Source: Heterobasidion occidentale (Eukaryota; Basidiomycota; Agaricomycetes; Russulales; Bondarzewiaceae). Taken from it: a DNA stretch of 64,000 nucleotides. This document shows, in pieces, positions 57,235 through 64,000 of the stretch. The notes beneath the pieces are model-generated. The model saw only the letters and a program-made list of their open reading frames with translations. It did no database searches and had not been told where the DNA came from. The DNA is taken from assembly GCA_039111635.1 (NCBI GenBank), contig JBCAQO010000005.1:248001-312000 (forward strand), read 5' to 3'. The stretch's first letter is position 1. Every line of letters begins with the position of its first letter. Position numbers and translations under genes: made by a program.

Positions 57235-58951
57235 ATGATACTGTAGCAAGATCGCGAAATGGATCCTAGAAGACCAGTCCTGCACTCGTCATTTTAAGTA
57301 TGCAGCATAGCGTTCTTCGAAGCCTGGCAGTGCAGATTGTGCGGAGAATATGGGTCATGAGCAAACATTATGAGAGCGAAAACAGGATCACACCGAGTGT
57401 CATCTGACAGAGACGGCGCGGGCAGAGTCCTGTATATCTTTAGACAAGGTCATCTAAGGTTCGATGTATGCAAGTCGCAGACGACGGCGACTGTGGAAAG
57501 ACATTTATCCAGCAATTGCGGACGCGTGATACAGTATGCGTCGCCTGAGTATGAAATCGATGACGACAGCGAGAAATAGCGCCTCGAATGCTTCCGAGTA
57601 TACGCCGCTGTCTGTCTCTTCTGTCGGCGTGGATGAGTGGTGTCGAGGGTCATTGATGGTGCATAAAGCATGAACCAGAGGCTGAAGTCGTAAACTTCGA
57701 GGCGGCACGCAGAAGAAGAGGATTGGTAGCGAAAAAATAGAAAAAAAGCGAGCAGTATCCAACAAGCCTAGATGGTCTGAGAAGGACGCGAAGAGGTAGG
57801 CTAGACAGTATAGCAGAGATTCAGGGAGCTTCGGTGGGCGATGACGCTGCAGCATAATTCAGTCGATGAGCACGCTAGGAAGATCAAGGAGAATCGAGTT
57901 CCTCCGCCGGCCCGTTGTGGATAGGTTATGGATCAAGGCATAGCAGTGAGCACCCATCGATTCGACTTCAAGCATTTGTCGGTCTGCGGAGGAGACTAAG
58001 CTAGAGCGCAAGCTGTCTGTCATGTCTGTTTGTATATCAGTGTCTGAGGCATTAAATATGATGCCGAACAATAAATTTGCCACTTTGCCTGGACGGTCGT
58101 TGATAAATCGAGTCCGACTGTGATCGCGGTACCGACTTGGAGGAAGAGAACAAGATGGGAGGAGAGGGGAGGATGTCGTTTTTAAATCTCCGAAATTCCT
58201 GGCTGGCGATCGCAGCGACTCGCAGGAATGTCGCAGCACTGTCTCCTGCTATCTCTCCTTCCTTTGCATTCTCTAATGCTGTCCTGATTCTTCTGGACCT
58301 GGCCGAAAATCCTATCTTCACGAATGGTCCATGGAGATCCAGGGACACGATGTCATGAAGTTTATTCGACCACAGGCGACTCGACGATTCGATCTGTGCG
58401 ATATACGTTTCGTGAAGCCTTAGCTGTCGGCTGGCGAGTTCCATATAATGCCCCTCTTCTCTATCGAAAGATTGACTTCATTCCCTCAATGATTAGTTGA
58501 TGACGGTAGCAGTGATTTCCTTCGCGGCATCCACTTCAAAGACCTCCGCGGTTGTAGCAAGCCTGCACGCAACGGCTGTCGTGCACCGCTTTGTTTTCCT
58601 CGCCAAGTCACCGCTCGGACGTTCAGAGTCTAGGCTTTCATCTTAGGCTTCTTGTCCGTACAAGGTAGGCCTCAGTTGCTCCTGCGAACGCCGCCTTGCT
58701 TTCCGATACGATACGAACGGATGCCGCTCCCCCCCGCTCTGCATTGAAGGCAGGGAGTCTTCTTTCTCGTGCAACCTTGTAGGTGAGTACTCTGTCCTTC
58801 GACCAGCAAAGTATTCTCACCGGGGTTGTATACCGTTACCCACTCAACTCGACTGAAAACGCCAATCCCGCCCCTCGATGGCTTCGTCAGTGTCGACAAC
58901 CATGCAACACATCAAGGCGCAGGCAGTAGACGATGTACGATGCAGGAGCAT
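57235..58951. other. Intergenic region with an unassigned minus-strand open frame
   Basis: Within 57859-58444 two overlapping minus-strand frames have protein-like composition: HDIVSLDLHGPFVKIGF...RRIRTALENAKEGEIAGDSAATFL, then SSADRQMLEVESMGAHCYALIHNLSTTGRRRN, ending at 57859. No intron joins them cleanly and the family is unknown; this could be a hypothetical gene with a frame error. A further minus fragment at 58638-58899 (TYKVARERRLPAFNAERGG) is unassigned. Confidence 0.35.
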
Positions 58952-59084
58952 TGTTGGAGAGAAACGACCCAGGTGAGATGATTTTATTTTATTTTTCTTG
59001 CCGCGCGGCTCATTGTTTATTCAGTCGGAACCGCAATGCGGAGTCATTGTCAATGTTTACACGTGTTTCTGCCTGTTTGGTGGG

Positions 59085-59092
59085 TATAAAAG
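59085..59092 (+). promoter_or_regulatory. TATA box upstream of the Clr2-like gene
   Basis: A perfect TATAAAAG in GGGTATAAAAGACTC, about 330 bases before the first in-frame ATG at 59420. The distance suggests a 5' leader or an unrecognised first exon or intron. Confidence 0.45.
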
Positions 59093-59419
59093 ACTCGTCG
59101 AGGGGGTTTTCGAGGCGCGAAACCTTTGTATTCGTACCCCATCCTCACTGCACTCAATTCATCACTTTCGATAACTTGCCACTCTAAAGCTTCGATAATC
59201 AGTCAACGCGCCGATCAAACACGCATACACACTGATTGGCGCCTATCGTGATCGACTCTCCCACGACCGCATCCTTTGTGTCCAACGTGATCCGTCGCTC
59301 AACAGCTGTCAAAGCGTGCGGAGATAGCAGTCCAGCCTGTCCAGGTATAGATTCCGTCTATATACCAGGGTATCCATCATCTCACCACGCCGACAGACTC
59401 TTACGAAACCATAAACGAT

Positions 59420-60371
59420 ATGAACAACGAGTCCTCCCCTACCGGGCCTGCCCTGGATGGTGGCGGTCCCGTTGATCCTTCCAAGAAGGTGTCACCAACA
59501 ACCCTCGAATGGGCCGAAAAGGTCCGTCGAGTGAATAAACTCGGCGGTTCGCAGGCCCACACCGTCCAAGGACCTTCCTTATTGAATCGCGTACCGGTCC
59601 ACACACCGACATCATTGACAACTCGGTCGCCTGTCGTCCCACCGAGTACACATGATGTCGATGAAGGCGCTTTTACGATAGATAATAACATCATCAGTAT
59701 CAATGTGTCTGATGGGGATGAAAGTCTGCGCCCACCGCCTGATCATCGCGATAACACAAAGTTTTCGGTGTTCAAGCCTGTTGCTCTTGATGACAAGGTG
59801 TCAGTCAGATGGAGGCGGACAATTGGAAAGCATCTAGCAGTAGAGACTTTGAAGAAAGTTTTGAATAGTATGTCTATGAATGTTGACATGATGTCTAGAT
59901 GTTGGTTACTGATTTTTATTTCTGCAGACAAAGAGCCAGCATGGACACTCAAACAATTCCCAAAAGAATATGCATTGTATGACCACCAGACAGGAAGTAC
60001 ATCAACAAAAAAGAATGTTAGACATGATCACTATCTTTATGGTATGCCCTTCTTGCTCAATTCAAGATGTGAGCTTACAGCTTTTTTTAGGACATACCCA
60101 GCGCTTTCGGTCTCCAGAAGAATTTGTGCTTCATGTGGAATGGCTGATGAACAATATGCCTTTCAAGAGCAATGGCCATCCTGATTGTCGATGCAAATAC
60201 TGCAGTGGAACAAAGCAATTGGATATCAATGCCAAGCTCTCTAGAAAAAAAGTTCCTATTAATAACAACAATCACAACTTGGATGGACAGCAAAGGAAGA
60301 GACATTTCAAGACTCCAGAGCCACCTATCAAGATGAAGGACTACACTCATCTTGATATGGATTGTACTTGA
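59420..60371 (+). CDS. Cryptic loci regulator 2 (Clr2)-like protein, short form
   Basis: Three exons: 59420-59869, 59930-60041 and 60090-60371, with in-frame GT-AG introns. The N-terminal half (MNNESSPTGPALDGGGPVDP) is disordered and Pro/Ser-rich. The C-terminal half has the Clr2 signature EYALYDHQTGSTSTKKNVRH...YLYGH followed by RFRSPEEFVLHVEWLM and HPDCRCKYCSGTKQ (cysteine cluster). Fission yeast Clr2 is a subunit of the SHREC silencing complex; Agaricomycetes carry many short Clr2-like genes of unknown role. The protein is about 280 residues, half the length of Clr2, and ends shortly after the cysteine cluster at TGA 60369-60371. Exons 2 and 3 are strikingly AT-rich (runs of AAT and AAC codons) compared with exon 1, so the two halves may have different origins. 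It lies next to a retrotransposon. Confidence 0.65.
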
Positions 60372-60784
60372 TATTTGATATTCAGGTTTCATTGGGGGTA
60401 TGCATGATTGATATATGATTGCAAACATTACTGACATATCATTTTTCTAGATGCTTTAAGTTTGAAATATTGAAAAAACAGCCAAGTTATGCAAACCAAT
60501 TTTGACAGCTGGATGTGCTTCTAACAATATGACTTGTTTGATAATTTTTCACTTATATTTCTCATTATGTATTACTAGTTTTTATTTATTGAAAATTTTA
60601 TTATTTGAAAAAACAGATCAATCATAAGTATCAGCCTACATAGGATGACATGGAAACACAAGAGTCAATAGTTAGTAATAACAAACCCATTTGACTATGG
60701 TCTCTAGAGTCAGAGGTATGGATGATATCAATGTAAAATGTGGATAGCAAGCAAGGATGTCTTTGTACTATGAATGTTATGCAC
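60372..60784. other. AT-rich DNA between the Clr2-like gene and the retrotransposon
   Basis: About 410 bases with a clearly lower GC content than anything else in the window, without open frames of note. It continues the composition of the last Clr2-like exons and stops sharply at the LTR edge at 60785. Confidence 0.6.
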
Positions 60785-62278
60785 TGTTAGGACCGCGTCC
60801 TAACACGTGCTTCGCACGTGAGTGGATGGGCTGGTCAAGTGCTTCGGACTTGCTGCAGACTCGGACCGCTTTCCATGACTCCTTACCATTTACATGCTAA
60901 CGCATGAACGCTGACTCCTGGTTCCCAATTCTTGATGTGGACAGACATTGGTTCCTGACCCCCGTTCCTGGTTCTTGATCGATCGAAGATGTGGATGGAC
61001 ATTAGTGATTCGGATTACTATATTTGGCTACATGGCAGGTCGATGAGGCATTCTAGCTTACGGATCTCAATCGTTGACTTCGGTACCTGAGAAGCGCACG
61101 GACCAGATCTTGATCCTGCCCTAGACACTTCTGTACGTAAATAGCCGAGATGAGCTTCTAAGAAGCTCAGCTCGTTCACCTGTAATACACTCGATCTCTG
61201 CACTGCACCGGCGTCTGGCTACCTTCTTAGCCCACGCTTCGTGATCTCTGTCAGATCTGAGAAACTCTTTGCACGGTCTGACGAAGCACTGGACTCGTCT
61301 CCCTTCTCTCCTCTCCCTCTACTCATCCGCTTCTATACCGGGCTAGCTGCCTACCGCGTTCTCAGTTGGACACCCCCTCGTGTCATCTGTTGGACAGGAG
61401 AAGATCATCCGGTTCCTCCTCATCATCGAGAAGACCTCGAAGATCACCTTCTCAATCTCTTCGAGAACAAAGCTGTTAAGACCTGGTCTTCGCACGTGAT
61501 GTGCCAGGAGGCTCCTGAGTCACTGAGGGACGTGCCAAATCCAAGTACGTCCGATGAAGGCACCAGCGGCTACTTGAGTGCGTAATTCGGGATGTACGAG
61601 GGATTCGTGATGGTATCGCGTCTCCAGGAATGCACAAAGGTTTTCCCACAGATGTACGGGTACGACCTGATGCGGACCTGGATGGCAGTAGATATGCTGC
61701 CCACTAAAGTCGAGATAGAATACTGCTAGTCCTGTGTAGAACTCAGCCAGTATTGAGATGACGACTGAGTGGTTGAGGATGACGATAGAGAGAAGCGCAG
61801 GGCAAGTTAAACCGATGCTCAAGCAGATGTTCTATTGACAATCAAGAGTCTGGCCTATTGGCAAAGACTATGATATAGCAGAGGTATGGCTAGTACCAAG
61901 GTCAAGAGTAAGAACAGGTGGGGAGTAACAAAGGTGAACGAGCTGGCGATACAGGTATCTGGCTCGTTCTATATATACGCGATCCGCTTTAGGGCAAGAT
62001 CTACAGAAGGTCTGTGCTCAAGGCACCAAATAGAAGCAAACGATCAACGATCGGAATGATGTAATCTATGATGCGATCAGAGAAGCATGATGCAATCAAT
62101 GATGTCAGTGATGTAACTGATCGTTAATCCAGGAACGAAAGATAAGATAAGATAACTCAATGTCCGCTGGTGAAGTCAAGGGGTCGGTCACCGGGTATAG
62201 GTCGTATCCGTTGGTCATAGACCGCGTGTCATATGATCAGGTGATCATATATCATGTGTTATGAGCCGGCTCTTAACA
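60785..62278 (-). mobile_element. 3' LTR of a minus-strand LTR retrotransposon
   Basis: A 1494-bp segment begins and ends TG...CA on the minus strand and is flanked on the internal side by a polypurine tract. Both ends are near-perfect palindromes (60785-60805, arms TGTTAGGAC/GTCCTAACA; 62257-62278, arms TGTTAnGAGCC/GGCTCnTAACA). Next to the outer palindrome are two more hairpins: CACGTGC-TTC-GCACGTG (60804-60820) and CAAGT...ACTTG with a CTTCGG loop (60836-60852). The other LTR lies outside the window, so target-site duplication cannot be tested; the left flank ends TGCAC. Size and TG..CA ends fit a Gypsy-type element. Confidence 0.75.
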
Positions 62279-62291
62279 CCACCCCCTTTCT
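62279..62291 (-). other. Polypurine tract of the retrotransposon
   Basis: On the minus strand AGAAAGGGGGTGG directly precedes the TG of the LTR, the position of the plus-strand primer in LTR retrotransposons. The plus-strand side of the LTR does not begin with TGG, so it does not look like a primer binding site. This fixes the element's orientation. Confidence 0.7.
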
Positions 62292-62536
62292 AACCTCGGC
62301 CTCACATATAGCGCAATGGGTAATGGTCGGTTGGGTTGTGCGATATGTAGGCCAAGGCAGAAGTCGGGTAGTGCTTTGCAATGATAGAGTGGGGATTGAC
62401 TAGGCGTGAGTCAGGCGAAGGGGAAAGCATAATGATGCGTGGTCCGGGACGTTGGTTTGACTAGCGTCTAGCCGGTGTCGATGGGCGTGGCATAGGTGGA
62501 ACCGGGAGTGACGGTAAAGACGGTGATGAGGAGGAC

Positions 62537-62680
62537 TCAGGACTGGTAGGGAAAACCTGAGGGGATGGTTCCGACGGTGTGTGCGTATGTGTCAATGTCT
62601 TGCAGAGCGCGGAGTGCGAGTTCGAGCATGACTTTGACTGCGTTGTATATGGCAACGCGCGGGTTCCGTTCGTCAGGCAT
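62537..62680 (-). CDS. Small overlapping open frame of the retrotransposon
   Basis: 47 codons (MPDERNPRVAIYNAVKVMLE ...), starting in the ATGCCTGA overlap with the stop of the upstream 350-codon frame, an arrangement that permits termination-reinitiation. The helix-like first half is uncharged-to-basic. No family recognised; it may be chance. Confidence 0.3.
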   Translation of the reverse strand: MPDERNPRVAIYNAVKVMLELALRALQDIDTYAHTVGTIPSGFPYQS

Positions 62681-63725
62681 TCTCTTTGGGGGTCAAAGAG
62701 AGATCTTGGTACAGTTCTGGGTTATTGTACCACTTGCTGTCTAGTAGAGGGGGTGCGAGTAGAGGGTGGTCAAGGGAGAGTGGGGAGATTCCGCGTGTTG
62801 GGCTCTCTAATATAGGCCCTGCTTCGTTTGGTCCTGCTTGGCCAATCTGCTGGGTTTGAATCTCTTGCCATCGCTGTTCCTCTCTGGATGTTTCTGGTTC
62901 CAACTCCGCGATAGGTGATCGGCCAAGATCATCTCTGGTGTCCATGGCATTGGGATCGATAGTTAATCGGCCAAGATTACTGTCGGTGTCCTTCCATAAC
63001 AATTCGCTGGTTGGAGTGGTTCTCCAAGGGGCTTCGTTCGTCGAAGCGCTGCCCGCTGTGCTCGAGTGGGGCGTAGGGTATCCTGTTTCCTGCGGTATCG
63101 TAATAGATAGCGCTGGCCGTTCTGTGTGTGTGTTTAGACTGTCAATATCCATGCCACCTGGTAGCCGTCCAGGGGTGTCTTTAATTGATAGGTCTTCTAA
63201 TTCTTCGGCCATGTCGAATTTTCGCTGCTCGTCTTCGGAGGTTATCTGTATATCTCCGTCAGAGTCGGGGGTACTAGGGGTACGAGGGGGTGTGTCCTCG
63301 TCTGAGTCGATGTCTCTTGCCGAGACGCACCAGGCGCCGCTTCCATATGGTGTGTATGGTGTGGGGGGCGTTCGTTTCGCGGGTGCGGAAGAAGGGGTGA
63401 GTCCTGTTGACGAGTAGGACATTTCTGATCCTGTCCCTTCTTCTTCTTCGGGGTTCGTGGAGAGGGGTCCTTTCCTCCATTCTCCATTGACGCTGTCTAG
63501 GTCCATGGCGTCTTCGTATTCTTCTCCGTCCGGCGAGTAATCCGAGCCTTCGTCCATGTAGTCTTCATCGGCGTTTTGATAAGACGTGTCTCCTAATTCC
63601 GGTGTGTGAACCGAGCCTTCTTCTGATCCGTCGTCTTCGTCGGCATTTTGACGAAGTGAATCTTTTTCCAAGCGAGTCCCTTGGTCATTTGTCTCTCCAG
63701 GTCCTTGACTGCGCGGTATCTCCAA
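62673..63725 (-). CDS. Acidic 350-residue protein near the 3' end of the retrotransposon
   Basis: The frame on the element's coding strand is rich in Glu, Asp, Ser, Thr and Pro: EDDGSEEGSVHTPELGD, SDYSPDGEEYEDAMDLDS, DSDEDTPPRTPSTPDSDGD and a C-terminus with HPLLAPPLLDSKWYNNPELY. It has no reverse transcriptase, integrase, protease or zinc-knuckle motif. With the polypurine tract about 380 bases downstream, it would be a 3' accessory frame. It could also be the disordered C-terminal part of a longer polyprotein, because an upstream frame (63593-63982) overlaps it out of frame. I cannot assign a function. Confidence 0.55.
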   Translation of the reverse strand: MEIPRSQGPGETNDQGTRLEKDSLRQNADEDDGSEEGSVHTPELGDTSYQNADEDYMDEGSDYSPDGEEYEDAMDLDSVNGEWRKGPLSTNPEEEEGTGSEMSYSSTGLTPSSAPAKRTPPTPYTPYGSGAWCVSARDIDSDEDTPPRTPSTPDSDGDIQITSEDEQRKFDMAEELEDLSIKDTPGRLPGGMDIDSLNTHTERPALSITIPQETGYPTPHSSTAGSASTNEAPWRTTPTSELLWKDTDSNLGRLTIDPNAMDTRDDLGRSPIAELEPETSREEQRWQEIQTQQIGQAGPNEAGPILESPTRGISPLSLDHPLLAPPLLDSKWYNNPELYQDLSLTPKENA

Positions 63726-63982
63726 TTTGATACTTGTTCATCCGCATTCTTCCTGGCCCATGTTGATTTCTGGGATTTCCTTGACTCGTGTTTGACTCCA
63801 GGGGAATATGTCGATGTGCGAGAGGAAGAGGAAGGGGCCACCTTCGTTTCCTGAGCGCGTTCGCGTTTATTCGTCTGAGTGCTCTTTCCTAGACTCTCTG
63901 TGTCATAGGTGAGGTTCTTCCCTTGTCGATGCATAATGATCTGTCCACTGGGTAACAATGGTTGGGCTTTCTTGAGTCCCAA
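63593..63982 (-). CDS. Basic open frame upstream of the acidic retrotransposon protein
   Basis: Reads MGLKKAQPLLPSGQIIMHRQ, then KRERAQETKVAPSSSSRTST and WARKNADEQVSNWRYRAVKD, Lys/Arg/Ser-rich, ending HFVKMPTKTTDQKKARFTHR. It overlaps the start of the acidic frame by about 130 bases in a different frame and remains open toward the window edge, so its true start is unknown. A -1 or +1 shift would fuse both; no known retrotransposon domain is visible. Confidence 0.45.
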   Translation of the reverse strand: MGLKKAQPLLPSGQIIMHRQGKNLTYDTESLGKSTQTNKRERAQETKVAPSSSSRTSTYSPGVKHESRKSQKSTWARKNADEQVSNWRYRAVKDLERQMTKGLAWKKIHFVKMPTKTTDQKKARFTHRN

Positions 63983-64000
63983 CCTGATTTCCGCCGGCGT

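Noticed and set aside
57505..57855. 116-codon minus-strand frame rich in Leu and Phe
   Set aside because: Hydrophobic but no start context, no family and no link to the frames at 57859-58444.
60785..62278. The LTR as a 5' LTR of a plus-strand element
   Set aside because: No plausible primer binding site follows on the plus strand, while a polypurine tract precedes it on the minus strand and coding frames lie on the minus strand.
1..64000. tRNA, rRNA or CRISPR features
   Set aside because: No confident A/B-box pair, rRNA-like stretch or regularly spaced repeats were found by eye; a covariance-model search could still find a tRNA.

Overview
This window looks like a piece of an Agaricomycete (wood-decay basidiomycete, probably Polyporales) nuclear genome. 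The genes are intron-dense with short introns (mostly 50-70 bp), tightly packed on both strands. The gene content fits a white-rot fungus: etherase-related glutathione S-transferases (GSTFuA-like), a secreted CE15 glucuronoyl esterase, DUF6534-type membrane proteins, an expanded-type F-box gene, a Clr2-like silencing gene and an LTR retrotransposon. No bacterial-type operons, CRISPR arrays or confident RNA genes were seen. Splice structures were read by eye from frame, splice sites and family conservation, so outer boundaries of uncertain genes carry error.

Layout. 0-2.6 kb: the 3' end of one DUF6534 membrane-protein gene and a complete tandem paralogue of 13 small exons. 2.8-6.1 kb: a divergent casein-kinase-1-like gene and a composite gene whose C-terminal half is HAD-like, both on the minus strand. 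7.3-14.4 kb: a large nuclear-pore TPR/Mlp1 coiled-coil gene. 15.2-19.6 kb: a Ser/Thr kinase with a long disordered tail. 21.5-22.9 kb: a Bem46/ABHD13-type hydrolase. 23.0-26.7 kb: a three-copy GST tandem array (one intact, one pseudogene, one with a single-base frameshift). 27.2-29.8 kb: autophagy E1 enzyme ATG7. 30.3-31.8 kb: a decayed DUF6534 copy. 33.7-35.4 kb: a frame-disrupted F-box gene. 36.0-36.7 kb: a small multi-pass membrane protein. 37.9-40.7 kb: an MFS transporter. 42.1-43.5 kb: a rhodopsin-domain membrane protein. 44.0-46.1 kb: two more GSTs, divergently arranged. 46.7-48.3 kb: an SSU1-like sulfite pump. 48.8-51.1 kb: a decayed AMP-forming acyl-CoA ligase. 51.3-54.0 kb: mitochondrial FAD glycerol-3-phosphate dehydrogenase. 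55.7-57.2 kb: the CE15 esterase. 59.4-60.4 kb: a Clr2-like gene running into AT-rich DNA. 60.8-64.0 kb: the 3' LTR and 3' coding end of a minus-strand LTR retrotransposon.

Themes. Housekeeping genes (TPR, ATG7, kinases, GUT2) alternate with fast-evolving accessory families in which intact and decayed copies coexist. The GST and DUF6534 families show clear birth and death. The GST copies share a TATTTAAG-like core promoter, and three of them also share an upstream block. Three real introns use GC-AG splice sites. Several otherwise conserved genes carry isolated single-base indels, mostly next to short runs, so part of the apparent decay could be assembly error rather than biology.
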